Origin: JBGPRB01 sp964422155
Lineage (GTDB): Bacteria > Chloroflexota > Dehalococcoidia > Dehalococcoidales > RBG-16-60-22
Assembly: GCA_964422155.1 (NCBI GenBank)
Contig: CAYQZZ010000002.1
Span: forward strand, 1 to 64,000
DNA length: 64,000 nt
Reading direction: 5' to 3'
Under the pieces are notes generated by a model. That model worked only from the letters and a program-made list of their open reading frames with translations, was not told the DNA's origin and searched no databases. A program made the position numbers and the translations under genes. Below, one piece after another: positions 17,080-24,945 of this stretch (position 1 is its first letter; each line of letters starts with the position of its first letter).

Positions 17080-18378
17080 TTATTTTGCCGGAGCTGGCCA
17101 CGGTGGCTTGGGATAGATAAACGGTGCGGTAGCCTTGCCCGTAGGTCCTATGACTTCAAATACCCCTTTTTGCCACTGACCAATCTCCCCGGTGTGGCTT
17201 TCCTTGGCCATAAGTCCGCCACCATTACCGAATACGGTGAAGTAAGTATCTCCCAGAACCGTAGTGAAATGCTCCTTAGCGAATACATCTCTTAGTGCTT
17301 TCTGGTTAAGGCCAACCTTCTCCACAGCCTGCTTCCAATATTCCCATGCACCCCAATAGAGTGGATGTCCCCACCAATCATTGGTTTCTTCAGGCTTGCC
17401 GGCGTAGAGTTTATCAGCCAATGCGGAGAGTGCGGGAGAACTCTTCCGGGCATAGGAGGAAAAAGCACATACTCCCTCCACCGCTGGACCAAACGTGGTA
17501 TGATAGAACCCGAAGTTGCCTCCGGGGCCCATTATAATGGCCTTGGGGTTATAGCCAAGCGCCATGGCCGTCCCGGTAACAGGCATGACCTGGTCGGGAT
17601 AGGCAAAACAGCAAAAGACATCGGCACCAGACGCCTTAGCCTCCGTTATTACGGGCGCGAAGTCCTTGAGGTCGGGCGGAAGGCTCACATTTCCAATTAT
17701 TTTAATTCCCACCCTGGCGAATTCTGCACCCGCCACGCCGGAATACTCTATGCCATGGAGGTCGGCAATGTAGGTTACATATGCCGTCTTGGCGCCCTTT
17801 GAGGCCAGAAGGTCAGCCCAAACCGGCAGCTGATACCAGTCGGAGAAGCTCAAGCTGACGAAGGTGTAGGGCAGGCTATAAAGCGAGTCCTTGATGGTCG
17901 TGGCGCCACCCTCGGCGGTCAGCAGTAGATAATTATACTTATTGGCGATAGGGGCTTGACCGAAGATAAAAGAGGTGCCACAGGAGGGCCACAGAAAGTC
18001 GACCTTGTCCTCTAAAATCAACTTTTCCGTCAGTCTCGTCATCGTACCAACGTCACTCTTATCGTCATAGATGAGGAACCGTACGGGTAGTTTCTTGCCG
18101 GCCTCCTTGATATATAACCCGCCGGCGGCATTAACCTCCTTAAGCCATGTCTCATAGATGGGTTTGAATCCCGAGTCTCCAATAATAGCCAGCGGGCCGG
18201 AGAGAGGTCTTGCCATACCAATAACGACTTCGGTTTTGGCTGGCGGTGCCGGAGCTGGAGCCGGTACTGGTGCCGGAGCCGGTTTGGCTGCTTCTTTGGT
18301 ACAGCCGGGGATTACGGTTAAAATAACAACCAAGCAAATTATCAGTGGTATTGCGTATTTTATAATTTTCTTAAACAT
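17080..18378 (-). CDS. livK: Periplasmic-type substrate-binding lipoprotein of the liv transporter
   Basis: A 432-residue binding protein for the ABC importer. The signal peptide ends in lipobox VIPGC, so the protein is anchored by a lipid. A Pro/Ala-rich linker (residues ~33-49) then joins the type I binding domain, with EVVIGMARPLSGPLAIIGDS at its start. Two alpha-beta lobes follow. The pocket cannot be read well enough to name the ligand; Leu/Ile/Val, amides and aromatic acids are all known for the family. It has a strong AGGAGG ribosome site and is the first transporter gene of the operon. Confidence 0.92.
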   Translation of the reverse strand: MFKKIIKYAIPLIICLVVILTVIPGCTKEAAKPAPAPVPAPAPAPPAKTEVVIGMARPLSGPLAIIGDSGFKPIYETWLKEVNAAGGLYIKEAGKKLPVRFLIYDDKSDVGTMTRLTEKLILEDKVDFLWPSCGTSFIFGQAPIANKYNYLLLTAEGGATTIKDSLYSLPYTFVSLSFSDWYQLPVWADLLASKGAKTAYVTYIADLHGIEYSGVAGAEFARVGIKIIGNVSLPPDLKDFAPVITEAKASGADVFCCFAYPDQVMPVTGTAMALGYNPKAIIMGPGGNFGFYHTTFGPAVEGVCAFSSYARKSSPALSALADKLYAGKPEETNDWWGHPLYWGAWEYWKQAVEKVGLNQKALRDVFAKEHFTTVLGDTYFTVFGNGGGLMAKESHTGEIGQWQKGVFEVIGPTGKATAPFIYPKPPWPAPAK

Positions 18379-18643
18379 ACATGTGCCTCCTGTTTATCTG
18401 CGAAGTACCTTGCTGTTTCCAAATCCTGTGTCTCACATACATTTCACCTCCCCGATTTACTTCTTTTTATTCAGTGTTATGGTATTAGCAATTTATCATA
18501 GCAGTGCACAAATTTCAATATAAAGTTCTCTATGAATTTATAGATTACTTTATAAATAAGTAAATTATATACAATTTACATAATACCAATATTCCGCTAT
18601 TAACATTCGCCAAATAACAGGTTAAAGCGGGGTCTGAATACAG

Positions 18644-18677
18644 TTTGCGATATTATTATAAAAATAAGATTCGCAAA
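18644..18677. promoter_or_regulatory. Candidate operator: inverted repeat at the liv promoter
   Basis: TTTGCGA and TCGCAAA are exact inverted 7-base arms with a 20-base AT-rich spacer. They sit at and just after the expected start of transcription from the adjacent minus-strand promoter, where a repressor would act. The winged-helix regulator upstream is the obvious candidate ligand (inference). Confidence 0.4.
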
Positions 18678-18679
18678 AC

Positions 18680-18707
18680 TTTATAATACCAATGCAATAG
18701 TTGTCAA
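18680..18707 (-). promoter_or_regulatory. Candidate sigma70 promoter for livK operon
   Basis: Minus-strand TTGACA, 16-base spacer, TATAAA. It would give a leader of ~295 bases before livK. The 18379-18854 stretch is otherwise AT-rich and gene-free, with two AGCGGGGTC motifs about 90 bases apart (near 18626 and 18713). Confidence 0.5.
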
Positions 18708-18854
18708 GTGTTATAGCGGGGTCGAGATAATAATATTGTTTTTTGAGTGTTAAAGGATGGGGAAACACTTGGAAAAAGAAGTAGCTGGATGAATACTATT
18801 TCAAATATTTTGGAGGTTCATTTAATAGACAGAGGTAATTACTCTCAGTTCATA

Positions 18855-19166
18855 CTAGACGGCAACGGCTTTTTTTATCTGGCTTCTTCGTCTTTTCCAA
18901 CCGAGAGTTTCCAGGAGGTCGCCAATAGCTCTGTCCTGTTGGGCTTCGCTCCTCAGGGGGAGGTCAGGGTCAACTCTATATCTGATGCGGCGTCCTTCTC
19001 TTTTTTTAGTAACGTAGCCGTCAATTTCAAGGTCATTGATAATGTTGCGGGTTGCCTTTTCCGTGATACCGATTGTCGATGAAATGTCTCGGGCGGTGAT
19101 GCGTGGTTGCTGGGCAATTAAGCATAAAACCTGGGCATGATTGGTCAAGAACTTCCATCCCGGCAT
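18855..19166 (-). CDS. Winged helix-turn-helix regulator
   Basis: A 103-residue DNA-binding protein. Residues ~8-70 form a winged helix: HAQVLCLIAQQP, then ITARDISSTIGITEKATRNIINDLEIDGYV as the helix-turn-helix, then the wing KKREGRRIRYRV. A basic tail (GWKRRRSQIKK) follows. It resembles MarR/ArsR/Lrp-type single-domain regulators. There is no sensor domain, so the signal is unknown. It lies upstream of livK on the same strand and divergent from kamA, and could control either. GAGGAGGTG precedes the ATG. Confidence 0.8.
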   Translation of the reverse strand: MPGWKFLTNHAQVLCLIAQQPRITARDISSTIGITEKATRNIINDLEIDGYVTKKREGRRIRYRVDPDLPLRSEAQQDRAIGDLLETLGWKRRRSQIKKAVAV

Positions 19167-19238
19167 ACTAACACCTCCTCACCTGTATTATCATCACAAG
19201 AATATATTTTAACTACTAAATATTACCCTAATAACCTA

Positions 19239-19266
19239 TTGACAATTTTAGCCCAAGATGTATAAT
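19239..19266 (+). promoter_or_regulatory. Near-consensus sigma70 promoter of the kamA operon
   Basis: TTGACA, 16-base spacer, TATAAT: both hexamers are perfect. Transcription should start about 19273, giving a leader of ~120 bases before kamA. Confidence 0.8.
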
Positions 19267-19341
19267 TTAAATTAAGGAACATTTATTCCTATATATTATA
19301 ACAGGAATGTCAAGTTATAACTAGAGATTAACGAATAAAAC

Positions 19342-19355
19342 GTAACAAATGTTAC
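19342..19355. promoter_or_regulatory. Palindrome in kamA leader, similar to the Crp/Fnr site
   Basis: GTAACAAATGTTAC: exact 5-base arms with a 4-base centre. It continues as GTTACA on the right, matching 11 of the 12 arm bases of TGTAAC-N4-GTTACA found upstream of the Crp/Fnr gene at 26945. It sits about 70 bases after the predicted transcription start, so binding there would block elongation rather than activate. Confidence 0.45.
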
Positions 19356-19392
19356 AAATACTAATATAAAAAGGAGTGTTGAAAAAGAAAGA

Positions 19393-20778
19393 GTGAAAAC
19401 ACCATCGGTGGCCCCGAAAAGTCAAACTTGCCACGGACCAGAAAAAGTCGTGATTGGAAATTACAGCAGAAACGAAGCAGAAGAGCCCCCCAGTAGACCT
19501 TTAATAGTCAAAAACCCTGAGGAAGAACCTCCCAGTACCGCCACCGGTAGATATAGATTTTTCAGGAATGTATCAGACAGTTCCTGGAAAGATTGGAAAT
19601 GGCAATTCCGTAACAGGATTACCACTATCGACCAGCTAAGCCAGCTGGTACCGTTATCAATCGAGGAACAGGCGCAAATCAGGTTGGTGACCGAGCGCTA
19701 TCCTCTCTCAATCACACCGTACTACCTCTCGCTTATCAATACGGATGACCCTGATGACCCCATTAGGAAACAGGCGATACCTTCTATCCTGGAAATAACC
19801 ATGAGCACCATGGGGTTGGAAGACCCGTTAGGAGAGAAAGAAGACTCCGTGGTGCCCGGATTGGTTCACCGCTACCCGGACAGGGTACTGATGGTGCTTA
19901 CCGATATCTGCCCGATGCTCTGCCGCCACTGCACCAGGAAAAGGGAGTGGCGACATGGCGGGTGGGTGCGTACCAGCGCCGAGGTAGAGGTGATGCTGGA
20001 CTATTTACGCCAGAATAGCAATATCAGAGATGTCATAATCTCCGGCGGCGACCCGTTAACGCTGTCAACCGGCCATCTGGAGGCTATTATCTCCAGGATA
20101 AGAGAAATAAAACATGTTGAAATTATACGTATCGGCACCAGATTCCCGGTAGTGTTACCCCAGCGTATTGATGCCGAGCTGTGCGACATGCTATCGAAGT
20201 ATGGCCCGATATGGCTCAATACCCACTTCAATCACCCTCGTGAGATAACACCTGAGTCGGCGGCGGCCTGCGACCGTCTGTTACGCAGCGGCGTCCCGGT
20301 TAATAATCAGTCGGTGCTGCTGCGTGGCATTAACGATAGCGTGGAGACTCAGTTGAAGCTGTGCCAGAGCTTGCTGAAGGCAAAGGTACGTCCCTACTAT
20401 CTCTTCCAGTGTGATGAAGTCCAGGGGACGGAACATCTTCGTACATCGGTGGATGTGGGTATAAGGATAATAGAAGGAATGCGCGGGCATACCTCCGGCC
20501 TGGCCGTGCCCACTTTCGTCGTGGACCTGGTCCAGGGCGGCGGCAAGGTGCCCCTGCAGCCGAACTACGCGCTATCGATGAACGATGATGAGCTACTGCT
20601 GAAGAATTACGAGGGAAAGGTATTCCGTTACCGCAATCCGAATTCGCAGAACCGCAAGGAAGAAGCCGTTGCCGAACCGCCGGTTAGCGGAGTTGTGGAG
20701 AGTCTACTGGCGGATGCCGATATGCCGGTAAGAGTTAAAGGAGAGGCAGATGCGGGTCGGGTTATCGTACGATATTAA
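19393..20778 (+). CDS. kamA: Lysine 2,3-aminomutase family radical SAM enzyme
   Basis: A 461-residue radical SAM, PLP-dependent aminomutase. The 4Fe-4S/SAM motif C-x3-C-x2-C is CPMLCRHC (Cys173/177/180). The PLP lysine is in GGGKVP (Lys385). The two Asp that hold the substrate epsilon-amino group in clostridial lysine 2,3-aminomutase are present (FQCD, Asp341; FVVD, Asp378), favouring lysine over glutamate. The C-terminal CxCxxC zinc site of the clostridial enzyme is absent. The first ~50 residues are a Pro/Glu-rich extension. The GTG start is the only reasonable one, although its AAGGAG lies 16 bases away. It overlaps the first ATP-grasp gene by 29 bases. Confidence 0.92.
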   Translation: MKTPSVAPKSQTCHGPEKVVIGNYSRNEAEEPPSRPLIVKNPEEEPPSTATGRYRFFRNVSDSSWKDWKWQFRNRITTIDQLSQLVPLSIEEQAQIRLVTERYPLSITPYYLSLINTDDPDDPIRKQAIPSILEITMSTMGLEDPLGEKEDSVVPGLVHRYPDRVLMVLTDICPMLCRHCTRKREWRHGGWVRTSAEVEVMLDYLRQNSNIRDVIISGGDPLTLSTGHLEAIISRIREIKHVEIIRIGTRFPVVLPQRIDAELCDMLSKYGPIWLNTHFNHPREITPESAAACDRLLRSGVPVNNQSVLLRGINDSVETQLKLCQSLLKAKVRPYYLFQCDEVQGTEHLRTSVDVGIRIIEGMRGHTSGLAVPTFVVDLVQGGGKVPLQPNYALSMNDDELLLKNYEGKVFRYRNPNSQNRKEEAVAEPPVSGVVESLLADADMPVRVKGEADAGRVIVRY

Positions 20779-21760
20779 AGTCCTTCCACAAGAAGGATTG
20801 GAGCATCATAACGTCGATGATGCTCTTGAAGAATACGACTCACCGGAAACGGTAGAGATTATCTCGGCTGCCCTTGAGTCCAAAGGGCATCATGTCGTCA
20901 GGCTGGGCGGCGGAGTACAGTTCCTGGAAAATATCCGCCGCGAGAAGGTGGATATCGTCTTTAACATCGCCGAGGGCCGGGGCAACTACCGCAGCCGGGA
21001 GGCCCAGGTGCCTTCTATCCTGGAGATGCTGGATATACCTTATACCGGCTCCGACCCTCAGTGCCTGGCGATATGCCTGGATAAACCAGTAACCAAAAAG
21101 CTGGTGGCATCGGAAGGCATCAATACGCCGAAATGGCGGCTGGTTACCGATGAGGAAGAACTAGGCCGGATATCCTGGGAGGGATTTCCCTTCCCGGCGA
21201 TTATCAAGCCAGCTTATGAAGGTTCAAGCAAAGGCATCCGTCTGACTTCTTTAGCGCATAGTGTTTCACAAGCCGAAGAGGAAGTGAGCAGGATTTTAAA
21301 GGGATACAGCCAGCCGGTAATGGTTGAGGAGTTTATCAATGGCGACGAGGTGACGGTGGGAGTTATCGGCAACTCACCTCCAAGGCTGGTGGGCATGATG
21401 CGTATCCTGCCGAAGAAGAAAGAAAAGCATTTTGTCTATTCGCTCGAAGTGAAGCGAGATTACGTTAATCTGGTTGACTACGAATCCCCCGTTTGCCTGC
21501 CCGGGGATGTCCTGGATAAACTGGAGGATTTCAGCCTCAAAGCTTTTAAAACGCTGGGCTGCCGGGATTTCTCCCGGGTCGACTTCCGGGTTAGTCGTGA
21601 TGGCACACCCTACTTTATCGAGATAAATCCTCTGCCCGGACTGGGGAACTACAGCGACCTAATTATTATGGCCATTAAAATGAGGTGGACCCATGAAGGA
21701 ATTATTGGTGCTGTGTTTGACACTGCCCTTGAGAGGTACCCGCAATGCGTAAGCGTGTAG
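20750..21760 (+). CDS. D-Ala-D-Ala ligase-like ATP-grasp enzyme (first of two)
   Basis: A 336-residue ATP-grasp carboxylate-amine ligase. Visible elements are IPYTGSDPQCLAICLDK (as in Ddl), the ATP lysine segments IIKPAYEGSSKGI and VEEFINGDEV, and the metal site FIEINPLPGLG. It probably activates a carboxylate as acyl phosphate and joins it to an amine. A cell-wall Ddl role is unlikely: it lacks mur neighbours, is embedded in a kamA operon, and is followed by a second copy. A beta-lysine or peptide substrate is inference. AAAGGAG precedes the ATG inside kamA; its end overlaps the next gene by 16 bases. Confidence 0.85.
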   Translation: MRVGLSYDIKVLPQEGLEHHNVDDALEEYDSPETVEIISAALESKGHHVVRLGGGVQFLENIRREKVDIVFNIAEGRGNYRSREAQVPSILEMLDIPYTGSDPQCLAICLDKPVTKKLVASEGINTPKWRLVTDEEELGRISWEGFPFPAIIKPAYEGSSKGIRLTSLAHSVSQAEEEVSRILKGYSQPVMVEEFINGDEVTVGVIGNSPPRLVGMMRILPKKKEKHFVYSLEVKRDYVNLVDYESPVCLPGDVLDKLEDFSLKAFKTLGCRDFSRVDFRVSRDGTPYFIEINPLPGLGNYSDLIIMAIKMRWTHEGIIGAVFDTALERYPQCVSV

Positions 21761-22824
21761 CCATCGTTTATAACGAGCCGCAATCATCACGCTATGACAA
21801 TAACCACGAAGAAAAGGCGGTACTGGGAGTTCTTGAAGCCGTCACCGCCGTGCATCAGGCGTTAATAGAGCTCGGGCATGATGTGACGCTCCTGCCTCTG
21901 ATACCGCCGTTCGAGGAGGCCAGGAAGAAGCTCGCTGCCCCGGGTGTCGATGTTGTTTTTAACCTTTTCGAAGGGTTTTGCGGCGAACCCGAAACAGAAG
22001 CACTGGTGCCGGAAACCCTTACAGAACTGGGGATTCCTTATACCGGCTGCCGGGCTTCGATTATCCGGCTTGCCCTGGACAAGGCCAAGGTCAAGGTAAT
22101 TCTGAAAAACGCCGGTATTCCTACGCCGGACTTCCAGTTGCTTAATCCCCAGACGCTCGGTACGTTTCGGCTGGAATATCCGTGCATTATCAAGCCTCGC
22201 GGCGAGGACGCCAGCCATGGTATTTCGGCGGACAGCCTGGTCACAGATTTCTCCTCACTCAAGAGACAGGTGCGAGCTATAAGCGAATCATATAATAGCG
22301 GCGCTCTGGTCGAGCGATTTATCGGCGGACGTGAATTTAACGCCACGGTAATGGGCAACGCCCAGTGTGTTGTGCTGCCCGTATCGGAAATAGTCTATTC
22401 GCTAACGCCAGAGGTACCGCGAATACTGACTTTTGCCGCAAAGTGGGAACCGGACAGTACCTACTTCAAAGGAACCAAGGTAATCTGTCCGGCTGAAGTC
22501 AACGCTCAAGAGCGGGAGTACATTGCCAGCACCGCCCTGGCGGCTTTCCGGTTACTGGTCGGCAGCGGATACGCCCGGATGGACATGCGCATGGATGAAG
22601 CCGGGAAACTTAACGTTATCGAGGTCAATCCTAATCCGGATATTTCTCCGGACACCGGAGCCGCCCGCCAGTCCAGCGCCGCCGGCATGAGATATTCGGA
22701 ATTTATCGACACGATTTTAAAACTCACACTCGAGAAGGAAGAACATGGCTATCAGAATCCGCTCGATGTCCGTAAAAGACAAACGGGCGTTGATGCAGAT
22801 ACTGAAGAATACGCCCGAATTTAA
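21745..22824 (+). CDS. D-Ala-D-Ala ligase-like ATP-grasp enzyme (second)
   Basis: A 359-residue paralog of the preceding enzyme, though clearly diverged. It has IPYTGCRASIIRLALDKAKVK, CIIKPRGEDASHGI with the ATP lysine, VERFIGGREFNATVMG, and the metal-binding IEVNPNPDISPDTG. Two tandem ATP-grasp ligases suggest two sequential amide bonds, or a heterodimer with one active subunit; both copies look catalytically complete. Its last 26 codons run into the acetyltransferase gene in another frame, an 80-base overlap that locks the two together. Confidence 0.85.
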   Translation: MRKRVAIVYNEPQSSRYDNNHEEKAVLGVLEAVTAVHQALIELGHDVTLLPLIPPFEEARKKLAAPGVDVVFNLFEGFCGEPETEALVPETLTELGIPYTGCRASIIRLALDKAKVKVILKNAGIPTPDFQLLNPQTLGTFRLEYPCIIKPRGEDASHGISADSLVTDFSSLKRQVRAISESYNSGALVERFIGGREFNATVMGNAQCVVLPVSEIVYSLTPEVPRILTFAAKWEPDSTYFKGTKVICPAEVNAQEREYIASTALAAFRLLVGSGYARMDMRMDEAGKLNVIEVNPNPDISPDTGAARQSSAAGMRYSEFIDTILKLTLEKEEHGYQNPLDVRKRQTGVDADTEEYARI

Positions 22825-23221
22825 GTCGTTCGAGGTGGTGGTGGCCGAGGAGGTCATTGACAGCTACCTGAGTGACCCGGAGAAGTCGGGATATAATATC
22901 CTGATAGCCGAGGATGACGCGGCGATGGCGGGGTATATTTGCTTCGGTGAGACACCGTGCACCGTCGGCACCTGGGACATATACTGGGTGGCGGTTGTCC
23001 AGGAAAAACGCGGGCGAGGTATCGGCAAAGCCCTCTCGGAAGCTGCAGAGACGGCGATAAAGAAAGCCCGGGGCAGGATGGCTATTATCGAGACATCCTC
23101 GACACCGCTATATGAGAGCACCAGGCGTTTTTACCTCGGCCGCAGCTATGAACTAATCGCCCGAATCCCTGATTTCTATACCCCCGGGGATGATAAACTT
23201 ATCCTGCAAAAAAGGCTATAA
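22745..23221 (+). CDS. GNAT family N-acetyltransferase
   Basis: A 158-residue GNAT-fold acyl-CoA acyltransferase. IRIRSMSVKDKRAL is the first strand and helix. The acetyl-CoA loop is VQEKRGRGIGKAL (R/Q-x-x-G-x-G/A), and the C-terminal FYLGRSYELIARIPDFY is typical. It is much shorter than the AblB beta-lysine acetyltransferase and is not that protein. In this operon it may cap an amine on the KamA or ligase product (inference). The start lies inside the second ATP-grasp gene; the first GNAT strand begins at this ATG, so the long overlap looks real. Confidence 0.87.
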   Translation: MAIRIRSMSVKDKRALMQILKNTPEFKSFEVVVAEEVIDSYLSDPEKSGYNILIAEDDAAMAGYICFGETPCTVGTWDIYWVAVVQEKRGRGIGKALSEAAETAIKKARGRMAIIETSSTPLYESTRRFYLGRSYELIARIPDFYTPGDDKLILQKRL

Positions 23222-23263
23222 TATAACTGATAAGGATATTCACCCGGGAGGGGACGTCATATC

Positions 23264-23866
23264 ATGGCTGAGCACCTGCAAAACTTCGTGATGACCTTCG
23301 TGCCCCTGTTCATCGTCATCGATGCCTTCGGCAATCTGCCGTTCCTTATCACGTCCGGTCAGGACATGGATAAGCGGCAGCGCCGCAAGATAGTCCATTA
23401 CGCGGTGCTGACAGCGACGGTCGTCGGTCTGATATTCCTGTTTTTCGGCCAGTTTATTTTAAATGTGATGGGTATCAAAGTGCCTGAATTCGCGATAGCC
23501 GGTGGGATTATCCTGCTGATACTTTCGATAAGGTATATGGTAACAGGTCACATGGTTACGGTCATGAAAGAGGAGATGGTGGCGGTGGTTCCCATCGGCA
23601 CACCGTTAACGGTTGGTCCTGCCACCATAACCACCCTCCTGCTCCTGGCGGGACGGTTTCCTCTTTACATGGTGCTCATATCCTTCGCTCTTAACATGGT
23701 TATCACCTGGATTATCTTCCTTTTGAGTCAGAAAATTGCAGGGTTCATGGGGCAGGGGGGACTTACTGCTATCTCTAGGGTATTCAGTCTGCTGCTCGCC
23801 GCCATCGCGGTTAGTATGGTCATAGGCGGGCTGAAATCACTTGGTGTAATCAGTACGACGAGCTGA
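23264..23866 (+). CDS. MarC family integral membrane protein
   Basis: A 200-residue protein with six hydrophobic segments and the MarC landmarks FIVIDAFGNLP near the start and VVPIGTPLTVGPATITTLL in the middle. Despite the name, these proteins do not confer multidrug resistance; transport of small metabolites such as amino acids is suspected for some relatives. It begins 42 bases after the GNAT gene with a GGGAGGGG ribosome site, so it may be the last gene of the kamA operon and could export its product (inference). Confidence 0.9.
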   Translation: MAEHLQNFVMTFVPLFIVIDAFGNLPFLITSGQDMDKRQRRKIVHYAVLTATVVGLIFLFFGQFILNVMGIKVPEFAIAGGIILLILSIRYMVTGHMVTVMKEEMVAVVPIGTPLTVGPATITTLLLLAGRFPLYMVLISFALNMVITWIIFLLSQKIAGFMGQGGLTAISRVFSLLLAAIAVSMVIGGLKSLGVISTTS

Positions 23867-23915
23867 TATCTTTCCGAAAGTCGAGAAATTCACATCCGAT
23901 AAGCTTCAACCTCAG

Positions 23916-24086
23916 ATGATTTCAATAATAACTCTTATCATCGTATTTGTCCTTATCGCCGTTCGTCAGGTTGGCAATATAAAACTCCGTATCTGGCAGA
24001 TAATGCTGCTAGGGGCACTGGTCGTTCCTGATGATATTTTGATGGGACGGACTCTACCAGTGGCGAAAAACGGACGCATCCCTTAG
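23916..24086 (+). pseudogene. Remnant of an ArsB/NhaD-type permease (N-terminal fragment)
   Basis: A 56-codon reading frame: MISIITLIIVFVLIAVRQVG, then NIKLRIWQIMLLGALVV. It resembles the first membrane helix and following helix of ArsB/NhaD/SLC13 permeases and stops soon after. A functional permease needs ten or more helices and over 400 residues, so this is a decayed 5-prime end. The sequence from 24087 to 24180 shows nothing further. Confidence 0.5.
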
Positions 24087-24180
24087 TATGACATAACACA
24101 ATCGCAACTTTTTATTGGCACTGTGTTATACCAACTCTGGTGTGTCTTTTCATTATTCGTTTTTTATGTTTTGGTGACGG

Positions 24181-24492
24181 CTAAACTGTACCCAGTTTAC
24201 CCTTCAGCCACCTGACTCTTTCGGCGACCATTCTGGCAGCTTGTTCTTTAGTTGTGGATTTCAGCAAATCTCTGGAAAGCTTCTCGTCGCCGATGACATC
24301 CTTAACCCAGTTACTGAAGTCGGTCTTGGTTTCACTCGCGTGATACCGGAAAGTCTCTTCCGTCATCAGTTCCAGAGCGTCCTTCAGTTCGTCCAGGTTC
24401 TTCAAGTATCTTCCGTCATTGCACCAGAAACGTTTTTCCTCAGATACATCACCCAGCATTACTTCTGCGACCGACCTTGTCATTTTAACCAT
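24181..24492 (-). CDS. DUF5752-like protein
   Basis: A 103-residue protein whose core KRFWCNDGRYLKNLDELKD...TFRYHASETKTDFSNWVKDVIGD matches the DUF5752 pattern (split here; ~60 residues in all). Function is unknown. I chose the ATG at 24492 because AGGAGG lies exactly 8 bases upstream; a TTG at 24528 would add 12 residues but has no such site. Isolated gene. Confidence 0.72.
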   Translation of the reverse strand: MVKMTRSVAEVMLGDVSEEKRFWCNDGRYLKNLDELKDALELMTEETFRYHASETKTDFSNWVKDVIGDEKLSRDLLKSTTKEQAARMVAERVRWLKGKLGTV

Positions 24493-24765
24493 TTTCGCCA
24501 CCTCCTGAGCTAGTTTCACCAGTCCCAAATAGTAAATGACTGATATTTACTATTCTCTCACCTTTTTTGCCATCCGACAAGTACCTGGCGACTCCGTTAG
24601 CCAGTATCAAATACCGGGTTCATCGAAGCAGCCTTTATCTGTGATATAATGACTATTGACTTGTCCCTGCAATTGGGGACAGAACACCCCTAAATTTTCA
24701 TGATATCACGCAAAACCAGTAAAAACGCAAAGTGGTTGTTTTTAATCTACGGTTAACAACCATAA

Positions 24766-24858
24766 CTTGAAGAAGCAAGGCTGTTGATAGAACAATGGAG
24801 AAGGGAATATAATCAGGTACGTCAAAGCGCCAGGATTTACCGTCCGTCGTTACCATAG
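24766..24858 (+). pseudogene. IS3-family transposase C-terminal remnant
   Basis: Reads LEEARLLIEQWRREYNQVRQ, then SARIYRPSLP and a stop. This matches the end of IS3-type orfB transposases, usually (..IEQWRREYNQVRPHSALGYRPP..). No catalytic DDE core remains, so it is a relic. Confidence 0.7.
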
Positions 24859-24890
24859 GCTATTTTGAGTGTGGCTCTAACATGAGAGCC

Positions 24891-24914
24891 GGTACAGCTA
24901 TCGGGGGCGGGTCA
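24891..24914 (+). mobile_element. Probable right terminal inverted repeat of the decayed IS3 element
   Basis: GGTACAGCTATCGGGGGCGG then GTCA, that is, TGAC(C)CGCCCCC on the other strand. IS3 elements end in TG...CA with G/C-rich repeats shaped like this, and the position 33 bases after the transposase stop fits. The matching left end is not seen. The flavoprotein gene starts 32 bases further on. Confidence 0.45.
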
Positions 24915-24945
24915 CATATATAAGAATACGAAGGAGCGTAAACGA

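Noticed and set aside
20750..22824. Cell-wall D-Ala-D-Ala ligases
   Set aside because: Two divergent copies in a kamA operon without any mur, fts or alr genes make a peptidoglycan role unlikely, though it is not excluded.
19393..23221. N-epsilon-acetyl-beta-lysine osmolyte operon (ablA-ablB)
   Set aside because: The acetyltransferase is a short generic GNAT, not AblB-like, and two ATP-grasp ligases are inserted between.
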